Both the position numbers and the translations under genes were made by a program. A DNA stretch of 64,000 nt, from the NCBI RefSeq assembly GCF_001877785.1, contig NZ_MINN01000085.1, forward strand, positions 426,670 to 490,669, given 5' to 3'. This DNA is from Rossellomorea aquimaris (GTDB lineage: Bacteria > Bacillota > Bacilli > Bacillales > Bacillaceae_B). The notes beneath the pieces were generated by a model that was not told the origin of the DNA, searched no databases, and worked only from the letters and a program-made list of their open reading frames with translations. Positions 9,212 through 19,553 of this stretch are shown in pieces (position 1 is the stretch's first letter; each line of letters opens with the position of its first letter).

Positions 9212-9343
9212 ATGAGTAGAAAGAAAGAAGATCCATCAAAAGCGTTGTTAGGTTCATCACAGATAGAAGGGCAAGGAACGACTAACAAAGAACTTCCCGG
9301 CGGATCACCTGCGGATTCATCGCGGTCGAAAAAGAAAAAGTAA
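9212..9343 (+). CDS. yuzL: YuzL-like small protein
   Basis: A 43-aa hydrophilic, basic-ended protein (MSRKKEDPSKALLGSS..., then EGQGTTNKE and a lysine-rich tail). GGAGGTGAT at 9198-9206 sits 5 nt before the ATG, so the frame is very likely translated. The DPSK...EGQGTT pattern resembles the YuzL family as I remember it. Composition also resembles minor small acid-soluble spore proteins, and it lies divergently beside the germination operon, so a sporulation role is plausible but not shown. Confidence 0.55.
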   Translation: MSRKKEDPSKALLGSSQIEGQGTTNKELPGGSPADSSRSKKKK

Positions 9344-9562
9344 TCCATGCATCTCACCGGGTGGCGTTCTAGTCCAGCGGGCAGCTGTATATATTAATAT
9401 GTAAGCAAGTATGGTATAATGGAATTAATCGCAGAATGATACCTACACAACAACCGGCTTTTCATTATATACCCACATAATTTTGTCTTGAGCTACAATA
9501 CCACAAATCAGTTTTTTCGTGCCCGGCATGGAAATCCTGCTTATCTTAAAGGAGGACATTCA

Positions 9563-9778
9563 ATGGCTTTTGGTCGTCGAAATCAAGTAGAAGAAGAAAT
9601 AAAAACTGAGGAAACGGAAATTTGGGCTTGTTCTTCCGCTGATTGCAAAGGGTGGATGAGGGATAACTTCAAGAGCGAAGACACACCTAAGTGCCCGCTC
9701 TGCAACGCTGATATGGAGAAATCGACTAAAGTACTGCAGGTAGTGGATAATCCCCACCCAACGATGAAATCGTCCTGA
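9563..9778 (+). CDS. ydjO: Cold-inducible protein YdjO family
   Basis: A 71-aa protein with four cysteines in two pairs (C23/C28 and C44/C47, the latter in CPLC) forming a probable zinc ribbon, followed by a short polar tail. This is the YdjO pattern; B. subtilis ydjO is cold-inducible and of unknown function. The ATG at 9563 follows AAAGGAGG at 9548-9554. A TATAAT-like box at 9413-9420 would give an unusually long leader, which is common for cold-induced mRNAs, but the link is inference. Confidence 0.8.
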   Translation: MAFGRRNQVEEEIKTEETEIWACSSADCKGWMRDNFKSEDTPKCPLCNADMEKSTKVLQVVDNPHPTMKSS

Positions 9779-9787
9779 TGAAGCAAA

Positions 9788-9818
9788 GAATCAATCATTT
9801 GATTGGTTCTTTTTTTTA
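9788..9818 (+). terminator. Terminator of the ydjO gene
   Basis: GAATCAATCA and TGATTGGTTC form a hairpin followed by a run of nine T. Confidence 0.85.
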
Positions 9819-9886
9819 TTATTTTAAAACGCTTTTTTTGTTCCTGAATAGTATGTAGTGTAACATGCGTAAAAGGAGGGAGCACC

Positions 9887-10042
9887 ATGTCCGGTAAAAA
9901 CAAAAAGGAAAAAGAAGTGCCGATCATGCCAGAGAAGGATGAACATTCAATTTGGGACAGCTTTTGGAAGCTTGAAAGACCTGAAGCGAGACCCCAGGCC
10001 GAAGAACAGAAGACAGAAGAAACCAAGTTCAGGTGGTTCTGA
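9887..10042 (+). CDS. Small hypothetical protein, 51 aa
   Basis: A lysine- and glutamate-rich protein with a tryptophan-containing core (SIWDSFWKLERPEARP) and an aromatic end (KFRWF). AAAGGAGGG directly precedes the ATG and a strong terminator follows at once, so it is a bona fide monocistronic gene. I recognise no family. The alternating charged flanks and amphipathic W/F core would suit a peripheral membrane or partner-binding peptide, but that is speculation. Confidence 0.65.
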   Translation: MSGKNKKEKEVPIMPEKDEHSIWDSFWKLERPEARPQAEEQKTEETKFRWF

Positions 10043-10053
10043 TTTTTTTAGGA

Positions 10054-10085
10054 CTGCAGAGGAGATTATCCCCTCTGCAGTTTTT
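10054..10085 (+). terminator. Terminator after the 51-aa gene
   Basis: CTGCAGAGG and CCTCTGCAG form a perfect 9-bp stem followed by TTTTT. Confidence 0.85.
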
Positions 10086-10154
10086 ATTTGCTTCGCGCAA
10101 TGTTTATCAATACTCTCATATTGGTAGAAATAACTATAGAAGAACGAAGGAGGA

Positions 10155-11768
10155 ATGTTGGAATTGATCATTGATAACGTACGCCTATATGATGGACAGG
10201 ATTTCAAGCAAGATGGCGGGATCCATCATGTAGTGATTGAAAAAGGAAAGATAAGAGACATCCATAAAGGAAAGACGGAGGAAAAAGGCGCGCATGTCGT
10301 GGATGGCAAGGAAAGGGTCATGACCCCGGCATTCCATGACTCGCATATGCATTTCCTGCGCTACGGCCTGATGAAAAGGGAATTGGACCTCAGACACGTT
10401 ACGGGCTGGGAACAGATGAAGGAGGAAGTGCGTGCACATTATCCCCAAATGGAAAAGGGTGACTGGGTTGTAGGGAGAGGACTCAATGATAGTTCATTCA
10501 CCGACCGCGATTCTCTCCTTGAGGCAAAGGACCTGGATGAACTGCATCTTCATACATATATGTTTTTCCTCCATCAGGACGGGCATGAGTGTGTTGTCAA
10601 TCATAAAGTAATGGATCTTCTGGAGCGGGAGGAAGAATTCTCTGACATACCTGACTCCTTTAAAGAGACGGATAATGAAGGGAACTGGACAGGGCGCTTC
10701 AAAGATACGGCTGTTCATTTTATCAAACATCATTTTCGCAGCAGGAGCACAGAAGATGCAATAGATGCACTGCATTACGGAATCCCCCATCTCCTCAAAC
10801 ATGGAATCACCACCATCCACACCGAAGATTTGAACTTCATCGGTTCATTCGATCGGCTGTGGAGTGCCTACACTTCTTTGGAAAAGGAAGGAAAGCTTCC
10901 GATCAGGGCTTATCTGCATCACTATATTTTTAAGAAGAAGCATTTGGAAGACTATCTGGATTCGCATCCATTCCGTACCGGGGAAGGCACGGAAAAAGTA
11001 AAAGTGGGAGCGGTGAAGGTTTTTCTTGACGGAACTCAAAGGCTTCATACTTCTGCCATGAGAATACCGTATAGGGATAAAAAGGATACGACTGGGAATG
11101 CAGTCTATTCACAGCAGGAACTGAATGATATTGTAACGCTTGCCGGGCAGAACGGCATGCAGGTAGCGGTGCACGCCATAGGCGACAGGGCAGTGGAACA
11201 GGCGATAACAGCGTTTGAGCAGCCTGAGGCGAATACAGAAACCCTGCGGCACAGGATCATTCATGCCCAAACCCTTGGGCCGGATCTTTTATACCGTTTA
11301 GAGAAGCTTAATATATTCATTGAGACGCAGCCATCATTTCTCCTCAGTGAGTGGGATAAGAAAGAAAAGTGGGTAGGGGAAGAGCTTGCGCCATATTGTG
11401 ATGCATTCAGGAGTATGCTCAACCACAATGTTCCCATTACGCTTAGTTCCGATTTGCCAATCGGGTCGCTTAATCCCTTTGAAGGGATCTTTGCAGCAGT
11501 GAATCGGACTGACTTTGAAGGAAACCCGGGAGGCGGCTGGCAGCCCCAGGAAAAGCTTACCGTCGATGAAGCTTTTATCGGCTATACCTCCACACCGACT
11601 CTCATCGAATTGAACGAGGAGCATAATCAAGGCAGACTGACGATTGGTGAAAGGGCAGATTTCCTTCTTCTCGATCGGCATCCTCTGGAAGTTGCTGAAA
11701 ACGAGCTTCATTCTATTCAAGTGATAGAGACATGGGCTTCAGGTGAAAAAGTTTACAGTAAAAACTGA
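10155..11768 (+). CDS. Amidohydrolase family protein, YtcJ type
   Basis: A 537-aa metal-dependent hydrolase of the Amidohydro_3/YtcJ group. The N-terminal half has the metal ligand motif DSHMHF (about residues 64-69), and later histidines lie in AVHAIGDRA and RHRIIHAQ. An aspartate in SSDLPIG (about 436) completes the amidohydrolase site. Such enzymes cleave amide or ester bonds of small cyclic compounds; the substrate is unknown. The AAGGAGG ends only 1 nt before the ATG, so translation may start at TTG 10158 or 10164 instead. Confidence 0.88.
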   Translation: MLELIIDNVRLYDGQDFKQDGGIHHVVIEKGKIRDIHKGKTEEKGAHVVDGKERVMTPAFHDSHMHFLRYGLMKRELDLRHVTGWEQMKEEVRAHYPQMEKGDWVVGRGLNDSSFTDRDSLLEAKDLDELHLHTYMFFLHQDGHECVVNHKVMDLLEREEEFSDIPDSFKETDNEGNWTGRFKDTAVHFIKHHFRSRSTEDAIDALHYGIPHLLKHGITTIHTEDLNFIGSFDRLWSAYTSLEKEGKLPIRAYLHHYIFKKKHLEDYLDSHPFRTGEGTEKVKVGAVKVFLDGTQRLHTSAMRIPYRDKKDTTGNAVYSQQELNDIVTLAGQNGMQVAVHAIGDRAVEQAITAFEQPEANTETLRHRIIHAQTLGPDLLYRLEKLNIFIETQPSFLLSEWDKKEKWVGEELAPYCDAFRSMLNHNVPITLSSDLPIGSLNPFEGIFAAVNRTDFEGNPGGGWQPQEKLTVDEAFIGYTSTPTLIELNEEHNQGRLTIGERADFLLLDRHPLEVAENELHSIQVIETWASGEKVYSKN

Positions 11769-11899
11769 AAATAATCGGTTAGACAGCGGTCCGGGGAGAC
11801 GATGTTTCCTTTGGATCGTTTTGTTTCCGTGTATGAGTTGGCACAACGAAAAATGTAGATTACAATAAAGGAAGCAAAATGAAAGGAGGCTGAAAGAGA

Positions 11900-14035
11900 T
11901 TGAAAGAGGCTCACGATATACTCAAACAATACTTTGGGTATTCAGAATTCAGAAAAGGACAAGATGTGATCATTTCGAACGTCTTATCAGGAAAGAACAC
12001 AGCCGGCATCATGCCTACCGGCGGAGGAAAATCAATTTGTTATCAAGTTCCCGCATTGATGCTTGAGGGGGTCACCCTTGTCATCTCTCCTTTGATCTCC
12101 TTGATGAAAGATCAGGTCGATTCGCTGACATTCCAGGGCATACCTGCCACTTACATAAACAGCACACTCAGTGCAGCCGAAGTGGAAGAGCGGATGGAAG
12201 AACTCTCGTACGGAGAATATAGACTGCTGTATATAGCACCTGAACGGCTGGAATCCCCGCAATTCATCCGCTATCTCAATTCATTGGATATACCGCTGGT
12301 CGCTGTGGATGAAGCTCACTGCTTATCTCAATGGGGACATGATTTCAGGCCGAGCTATATGGGAATCTATGATGCAGTGAATCAACTATCTTCACAACCT
12401 GTCATACTTGCTTTGACTGCCACGGCAACCCCTCAAGTTCAACGTGATATCCTCAACCATCTGCATATCCCCCCAGAAAACAAAGTATTGACTGGTTTTC
12501 AACGAAACAATCTTTTCTTTAATGTATTAAAGGGCGAGGACAGGAAACGGTGGATCGGTCAATATGCAGGAAGGAACAGCCAGCAGTCAGGGATCATCTA
12601 TTGTGCAACCCGGAAAGAAGTTGAAAATGTTCATGATTACCTGGTGAAAAAGGGAGTGTCGGCAGGGAAATATCACGGCGGACTGTCCGATGGCCTCAGG
12701 CTCGAGCAGCAGGAAGCATTTTTAAATGATTCCATCATGGTAATGGTGGCCACCAATGCATTCGGGATGGGGATCAACAAATCAAATGTAAGATACGTCG
12801 TTCATTATCAGATCCCGAAAAATATGGAAGCGTACTACCAGGAAGCCGGCCGTGCCGGACGGGACGGAGTGGAAAGTGAATGCATACTGCTCTTTTCCCC
12901 GCAAGACATCCAGACCCAGCGATACATCATCGATCAGAACGTAATGAGTCCGGAACTGCATCATAATGAATTGCAGAAACTGAGGGACATGGTTGATTTT
13001 GTGCATACAGAAACCTGCCTTCAAAATTATATCCTTTCTTATTTCGGGGAAGAGTCAGAGGATGAATGCGGCCACTGCAGCAATTGTCTTGATGACAGGG
13101 AGTCGGAGGATGTCACGGTCAAGGCCCAGATGGTGCTTTCATGCATGATCCGGATGAACGAACGTTTCGGCACCTCCATGATCAGCGGCGTGCTGACCGG
13201 CTCTAAGGGAAAGAAGATCCTTGATTTCAGATTTGATAAGCTGTCGACATACGGGTTGCTGAAGGGAGAGTCGCAAAAGGAAGTCGGCCTCTTCATTGAC
13301 TACTTGATTTCAGAAGGCATCATCGATGTAGAGGGAGGAAGCTATCCGGTACTTAAAGTCTCAAGTAAAGGACGGGAAGTCTTAATCGGGGAAAAGCAGG
13401 TTACACGCAAGAAACAAGTCACTCCTGCTCCAGCTTTATCGAATGAAGACGAACTGTTCCAGGTCTTGAGGGATTTGAGAAAAACCATCGCAAAAGAGGA
13501 AGGGGTGCCTCCGTTTGTCATCTTTTCAGACAAAACGCTGCATGATATGTGCCTGAAGCAGCCTTCTGATGAAGCTGAGTTCCTCAATGTCAGCGGAGTT
13601 GGGGAAAGTAAACTCGAACGCTACGGTGAATTGTTCATGAAGGAAATCCAAGCCTTCTTAGAAGAAAATCAAGACTATACCCGTAAGATTGAAGAAGAGC
13701 CGGCTGAATCCCCATCACCAAGGGGGAAGGGACAATCGGACGAGCCATCCCATATGGTCACGTTCAAAATGTTCAGCGAAGATAAGGATATTAAAGAAAT
13801 TGCTTCAGCACGGGGGATGAGTACGGCAACGATTGAAAACCATATCATCCGCTCCTACGAAGAAGGTCTGCTCGATGACTGGAGCCGCTTCTTTACCGAT
13901 GAAGAAGAATCACTGATCGAATCAGCGGTCAACAAAACAGGAGAAAAGCCTCTGAAACCAATAAAAGAAGAACTGCCCGACCAAATATCCTACTTCCAGA
14001 TCAAAGGATATCTGGCTAAAAAGAGAATGCATTAA
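11900..14035 (+). CDS. recQ: ATP-dependent DNA helicase RecQ
   Basis: A 3'-5' DNA helicase for recombination and repair. Domains in order: helicase core with GGGKS (41-45) and DEAH (137-140), a zinc-binding RQC region with the cysteine cluster CLQNY...ECGHCSNCLD, a winged helix, an HRDC domain (about 515-590) and an extra C-terminal helix-turn-helix of about 100 residues (DIKEIASARGMSTATIENHI). At 711 aa it is longer than canonical RecQ because of this last domain. The TTG start at 11900 has AAAGGAGG 10 nt upstream. Confidence 0.95.
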   Translation: MKEAHDILKQYFGYSEFRKGQDVIISNVLSGKNTAGIMPTGGGKSICYQVPALMLEGVTLVISPLISLMKDQVDSLTFQGIPATYINSTLSAAEVEERMEELSYGEYRLLYIAPERLESPQFIRYLNSLDIPLVAVDEAHCLSQWGHDFRPSYMGIYDAVNQLSSQPVILALTATATPQVQRDILNHLHIPPENKVLTGFQRNNLFFNVLKGEDRKRWIGQYAGRNSQQSGIIYCATRKEVENVHDYLVKKGVSAGKYHGGLSDGLRLEQQEAFLNDSIMVMVATNAFGMGINKSNVRYVVHYQIPKNMEAYYQEAGRAGRDGVESECILLFSPQDIQTQRYIIDQNVMSPELHHNELQKLRDMVDFVHTETCLQNYILSYFGEESEDECGHCSNCLDDRESEDVTVKAQMVLSCMIRMNERFGTSMISGVLTGSKGKKILDFRFDKLSTYGLLKGESQKEVGLFIDYLISEGIIDVEGGSYPVLKVSSKGREVLIGEKQVTRKKQVTPAPALSNEDELFQVLRDLRKTIAKEEGVPPFVIFSDKTLHDMCLKQPSDEAEFLNVSGVGESKLERYGELFMKEIQAFLEENQDYTRKIEEEPAESPSPRGKGQSDEPSHMVTFKMFSEDKDIKEIASARGMSTATIENHIIRSYEEGLLDDWSRFFTDEEESLIESAVNKTGEKPLKPIKEELPDQISYFQIKGYLAKKRMH

Positions 14036-14046
14036 AAAGTGTAAAT

Positions 14047-14086
14047 AAAAAACCCGAACCAATTCGTGAAATTAGTTCGGGTTTTT
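14047..14086 (+). terminator. Terminator of recQ (repeat-associated hairpin)
   Basis: AAAAACCCGAACcAATT and AATtAGTTCGGGTTTTT pair to form a T-tailed hairpin right after recQ, and the composite repeat follows at 14120. Confidence 0.85.
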
Positions 14087-14119
14087 AGTTTAAATATACA
14101 TGAAGGTATTAGCTCTAAC

Positions 14120-14254
14120 CAGCGTTTGATTGGAGTGCAGGACGCAGACTCCTGCGGGAAAAGCAGCTAATGTGAGACCCCGCAGGCGAAGCGGAGGAGG
14201 CTCACAAGCTACCCGCGGAAAGCGGAGTCCTGCACGGAAATCATTAGCGGTATT
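14120..14254 (+). repeat. Interspersed repeat, intact short form (about 135 bp)
   Basis: Reference copy of the short class. Its left end CGTTTGATTGGAGTGCAGGAC and right end GTCCTGCACGGAAATCATTAGCG are imperfect inverted repeats. The centre holds GAGACCCCGCAGGCGAAGCGG and CTACCCGCGGAAAGCGGAG, which pair with the left half. The whole element can fold into one long stem. It lies between convergent recQ and ykpA. Confidence 0.85.
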
Positions 14255-14321
14255 TAGAGGCTAATCTTATTACATTAAGTTTTCACAGGTTTTTTTAATC
14301 CTGCCTATAATAAATGCGAAT

Positions 14322-15923
<1,602 letters not shown>

Positions 15924-16137
15924 TCATACTACCTCCCAATACTCAATCTAAAAGATTATAACATGCGTACGGGTCAAAAAGATAGCGTTTAAAGGAATGA
16001 AGTCAACCCGTTCACCAGTAACGGGGGAGCGGGCATTTTTAAAATGGGCTGTGATTGACAGCTTTTTATTTTGATTAATTGCATCGTTTGGAGTAAACTA
16101 TAAATACATAAATTCCAATCAGAAAGGTATGAATTAA

Positions 16138-16563
16138 ATGAATGCAACCCATTCGATTCCTAAACCTTTAGTCGATAGCAATCAAATCTTCATTATAGCA
16201 AGTGTTATCATCTCCTGGATCACGACGGAGCCGTGGATACTTTTCATTCCTTTTTTGGCCGTGTTCGCAGGAGTCCTGTTAAAATATAATCCCGTCATAC
16301 AGATAGGGAGATTGTTTCTGAGGAAAGCCCCGGCTGAATACCGCCAGGAAGATGCAGCCCAGCAAAGATTCAATGCAGGGATAGCGTCGGGTTGTCTGGG
16401 AGCGTCCCTTATCAGCAGCGGCGCAGGCTGGGCGACAGGATACTATCTGTTTTCCGGTATGGTCCTGGCCGCGGCTTCCATTGCGCTTGCAGGATTCTGC
16501 ATAGGATGTTTCGTCCGCTATCAATGGCAGCGTCTCCGGTTTAAAATGAGAACGGCAAAATGA
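16138..16563 (+). CDS. DUF4395 family membrane protein
   Basis: A 141-aa integral membrane protein with four hydrophobic segments. The N-terminal SIPKPLVDSNQ region and the RFNAGIA...GC motif are typical of DUF4395, whose function is unknown. It is a single gene with its own promoter region and is convergent with the ZIP transporter across a shared terminator. Confidence 0.8.
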   Translation: MNATHSIPKPLVDSNQIFIIASVIISWITTEPWILFIPFLAVFAGVLLKYNPVIQIGRLFLRKAPAEYRQEDAAQQRFNAGIASGCLGASLISSGAGWATGYYLFSGMVLAAASIALAGFCIGCFVRYQWQRLRFKMRTAK

Positions 16564-16580
16564 CATACTGAATGATAAGT

Positions 16581-16610
16581 GGCCGGCCCTCTGAGTTTTG
16601 AGGGCCGGCC
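16581..16610. terminator. Bidirectional terminator
   Basis: GGCCGGCCCT and AGGGCCGGCC form a perfect 10-bp GC stem between convergent DUF4395 and ZIP genes. Confidence 0.8.
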
Positions 16611-16616
16611 ATTCTA

Positions 16617-17351
16617 TTATGAAATATTGGTGAAGATAAACGAAAGGATGATGCCGAGAGCTGAAATGAACCCGACAACCGGTCCTCCTTCTTCAAATGC
16701 TTCCGGCAGCATGGTCGAAGAAACCATCGCGAGTAATCCGCCGGCACCAAATGCCCCGATGATATATTCGGTGCTTTCGGGAGCATCCGCCAAGAACACG
16801 TACCCCAAGAGAGCGCTCAGGGATGAAACGATCACTACACTTCCCCATAACACCAAAATCTTCTTCGTACTGTAGCTGTCGAGTTTCAACCCGATGCTGC
16901 TGGATAATGCTTCAGGAAAATTACTGATGAAAATGGCGATGATGAACACCCATTGAACCGACTGGCCGCCAAGGAAGCTGATCCCGATGATAATCGATTC
17001 CGGGATGGCATCCATCAGTGTCCCTATGTAAATGGCCAGTCCTGAGTGATTATGCGGATTCTTCTGTGAACGTTTACGCTGACTGCCGCCTTTTTTATTG
17101 ATCCATAATTCAAACAATGTAAAAACAGCCGCACCTGCCAAAAACATGATCGTTATATGCAGGATATCGGCATTCCCGCCAGCTTCACTAAGCAAATCGA
17201 AGGTAGCTGATCCAATGATCAGTCCAGTCCCGAATGCCATGATAAAGGCTGTGACTTTCTTAGGTATCTTAAAGTAAATCCCCAATAAGGCACCCAGGAA
17301 TAACGATAAACTTGCCACTCCTCCCCACAGTGCCGCCTGTGCCATCTCCAT
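16617..17351 (-). CDS. ZIP family metal transporter
   Basis: A 244-aa membrane protein with eight hydrophobic segments of the ZIP (zinc/iron permease) family. The metal-binding helix motifs are visible as TLMDAIPESIIIG and FISNFPEALSS. A variable Lys/Ser/His loop (about residues 83-103, KKGGSQRKRSQKNPHNHSG) lies between segments 3 and 4 as usual for the family. It should import zinc or another divalent metal. No Zur-like operator was identified upstream. Confidence 0.88.
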   Translation of the reverse strand: MEMAQAALWGGVASLSLFLGALLGIYFKIPKKVTAFIMAFGTGLIIGSATFDLLSEAGGNADILHITIMFLAGAAVFTLFELWINKKGGSQRKRSQKNPHNHSGLAIYIGTLMDAIPESIIIGISFLGGQSVQWVFIIAIFISNFPEALSSSIGLKLDSYSTKKILVLWGSVVIVSSLSALLGYVFLADAPESTEYIIGAFGAGGLLAMVSSTMLPEAFEEGGPVVGFISALGIILSFIFTNIS

Positions 17352-17506
17352 TCCCCCTTGCTGATTTTCTCTGATCCAAAATAATTACTTGTATCATTCC
17401 CTATTATGACTTCCCTTTAAACAAGGGAGAAAAAGCGAATAAGAATCCCGAATAGGGAGATAGTAAAAAGGATGACTCAAAGTAAAAAAGTTAAGGAGGA
17501 AACACA

Positions 17507-18049
17507 ATGAAGAAATACATCGTCTTAACGTTAATGGGTGTCATTTTTGCAGGTGCGGCGGCAGGCTGCGGAACCAACAATGATAATATGAACGAGCAGG
17601 GCATGAACACAAATTACGATAATGGGGCCCTTGAAAGAGTCGGTTACGACCAGGACAGACCAAGGGATTACATGAACGTGAATGATACAGGTATGCGTGA
17701 TACAGTGCCTGAAGATTATTCACTGTCAGAAGAAGCTGCCAATCATGTGGCTGATTTGAAAGAAGTGGATAAGGCCTATGTCATCACAACGGCACGTAAC
17801 TCGTATGTTGCAGTCACGCTGGCGAATGGTGAAAAAGGGAACATCAGTAAGAACCTCGAAGAAAAGATTGCCGGACAAGTAAGAAAGGCAGATGCGGGGC
17901 TTGATAATGTATACGTATCGGCCAATCCTGATTTTGTTGACAGAATGAAGGGATATGGCGATAAGTTTCAAAATGGGAAACCGATTAAAGGGCTTGGTGA
18001 AGAATTAAGCACTACTTTCCAAAGAGTATTCCCGGACCGCCAACAATAA
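17507..18049 (+). CDS. YhcN/YlaJ family sporulation lipoprotein
   Basis: A 180-aa protein with a lipoprotein signal peptide ending AAAGC (Cys about 21), an Asn/Asp/Met-rich linker, and a C-terminal domain with EEAANHVADLKEVDKAYVITTARNSYVAV, typical of the YhcN/YlaJ family found in spore membranes. AAGGAGGAAA precedes the ATG. It is monocistronic with a terminator at once downstream, and a forespore role is expected from the family. Confidence 0.88.
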   Translation: MKKYIVLTLMGVIFAGAAAGCGTNNDNMNEQGMNTNYDNGALERVGYDQDRPRDYMNVNDTGMRDTVPEDYSLSEEAANHVADLKEVDKAYVITTARNSYVAVTLANGEKGNISKNLEEKIAGQVRKADAGLDNVYVSANPDFVDRMKGYGDKFQNGKPIKGLGEELSTTFQRVFPDRQQ

Positions 18050-18067
18050 GCGGTGAACCTGAATGAA

Positions 18068-18098
18068 GCCGTCGAGTCGAGACTCGGCGGCTTTTTTA
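18068..18098 (+). terminator. Terminator of the YhcN-like gene
   Basis: GCCGTCGAGTC and GACTCGGCGGC form a stem followed by a T-run. Confidence 0.85.
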
Positions 18099-18132
18099 TT
18101 AGTCATTTTTCAGGTGGTCAGTGTCTTAACGA

Positions 18133-18158
18133 TTCGGTATACTATTTAGCATACCGAA
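18133..18158. promoter_or_regulatory. Inverted repeat, candidate operator of the MFS gene
   Basis: TTCGGTAT and ATACCGAA are perfect 8-bp inverted half-sites separated by 10 bp, 20 bp before the start codon of the drug-efflux gene. The position suits a repressor operator, but no regulator gene is adjacent. Confidence 0.4.
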
Positions 18159-18178
18159 ATAATTAAGGGGGAGATCTT

Positions 18179-19405
18179 TTGGCTCAGGCAGCCTTGAAAT
18201 CAGTACATAAACAAAATGCTACCATTTACGGAATTTTATTTGCCATCAGTTCGGGACATTTTATCAATGATATCCTGCAGGCGGTCGTACCTGCCATGTT
18301 CCCGATCATTGAAAAGTCCCTCCAGTTAAGCTACACGCAAATCGGCTGGATTGCATTTGCGTTGAATATGACGTCTTCCTTGCTGCAGCCTGTCTTTGGT
18401 TTTTATGCGGATAAGAAATCCAGACCCTATTTATTGCCGTTGGGTATGCTTTCCAGCTTAGTGGGGCTTGTAGGCTTTGCATTATCCGGGCATTTCTTAT
18501 GGATCATTCTTTCTGTGTTGTTCATCGGCTTTGGTTCAGCGATCTTTCACCCCGAAGGATCGAGGGTTGCCTATATGGCTGCCGGCCAGAGGAGAGGTCT
18601 GGCTCAATCGATTTATCAGGTCGGCGGAAATACGGGGCAGTCGCTCGCACCCATCATTACTGCCTTTATCTTTGTTCCATTCGGACAAAAAGGGGCCCTG
18701 TGGTTTTCAATCGCAGCAATTTTCGGTATGCTCGTTTTATTGAAGGTATCCAAATGGTATTCAGAGCGGGTGAAAGAGACGGAAGCCATAAAAATACGTG
18801 ATAATAAAACTTTTTCTTCAAAACCTTCACCTATCCACAATAAGATTAAGTGGGCGATGGTGCTGGTAGTATTTCTTGTATTCGCCCGTTCGTGGTATGG
18901 GGCAGGACTGTCGAACTATTATCAATTTTATTTAATAGAAGATTACGGGTTATCCATCAAGAAGGCGCAGGCCTATATTTTCGCTTTTATGTTTGCCGGT
19001 GTACTCGGTACGTTCCTTGGAGGTCCGTTAGCGGACAGATTCGGCAAACGGAATATCATCTTCTTTTCAATGCTGGGTGCCGCCCCGTTGACCCTGGCGC
19101 TTCCATATCTGCCGCTTGAGATCGTGTTTCCCGTCATCTTCTGCATAGGATTCATCATTTCCTCAAGTTTCAGTGTCATCGTTGTCTATGCACAGGAGCT
19201 GCTGCCTAAAAAGATCGGAATGGTTTCAGGGCTCACGGTCGGCTTCGCATTCGGGATGGGTGCAGTAGGGGCTGTTCTCTTCGGGGGGCTCGCGGATCTT
19301 TATTCGATAAGGTTCGTCATGATTTTGTGCAGTTTCCTGCCGCTCCTCGGAATGCTGACATTCCTGCTGCCGACGGATGAGATGGTGCGGAAGTTGAATC
19401 ATTGA
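18179..19405 (+). CDS. MFS transporter, fosmidomycin-resistance (Fsr) type
   Basis: A 408-aa, twelve-segment major facilitator protein. The N-terminal SSGHFINDILQAVVPA region and FGSAIFHPEGSRV loop are typical of the Fsr group of efflux pumps, which export small anionic or drug-like compounds. Translation most likely starts at TTG 18179 after GGGGGAGAT. The gene is preceded by an inverted repeat at 18133-18158 and is not part of an operon. Confidence 0.82.
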   Translation: MAQAALKSVHKQNATIYGILFAISSGHFINDILQAVVPAMFPIIEKSLQLSYTQIGWIAFALNMTSSLLQPVFGFYADKKSRPYLLPLGMLSSLVGLVGFALSGHFLWIILSVLFIGFGSAIFHPEGSRVAYMAAGQRRGLAQSIYQVGGNTGQSLAPIITAFIFVPFGQKGALWFSIAAIFGMLVLLKVSKWYSERVKETEAIKIRDNKTFSSKPSPIHNKIKWAMVLVVFLVFARSWYGAGLSNYYQFYLIEDYGLSIKKAQAYIFAFMFAGVLGTFLGGPLADRFGKRNIIFFSMLGAAPLTLALPYLPLEIVFPVIFCIGFIISSSFSVIVVYAQELLPKKIGMVSGLTVGFAFGMGAVGAVLFGGLADLYSIRFVMILCSFLPLLGMLTFLLPTDEMVRKLNH

Positions 19406-19553
19406 TCTGTAAATGTTGGTATTTTCAAAATTCACTTTTTATTTTTTACGGAAAATAGACACTATACACATAGAAGAAAAAAAGATATATTAATTCAATA
19501 CACGTGTAATGAGCGGACTGTTGCTATTACCAATTGAATGGAGGAATCTGAAC

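Noticed and set aside
14120..14254. Insertion sequence
   Set aside because: The element has inverted-repeat ends but no room for a transposase and no visible target duplication.
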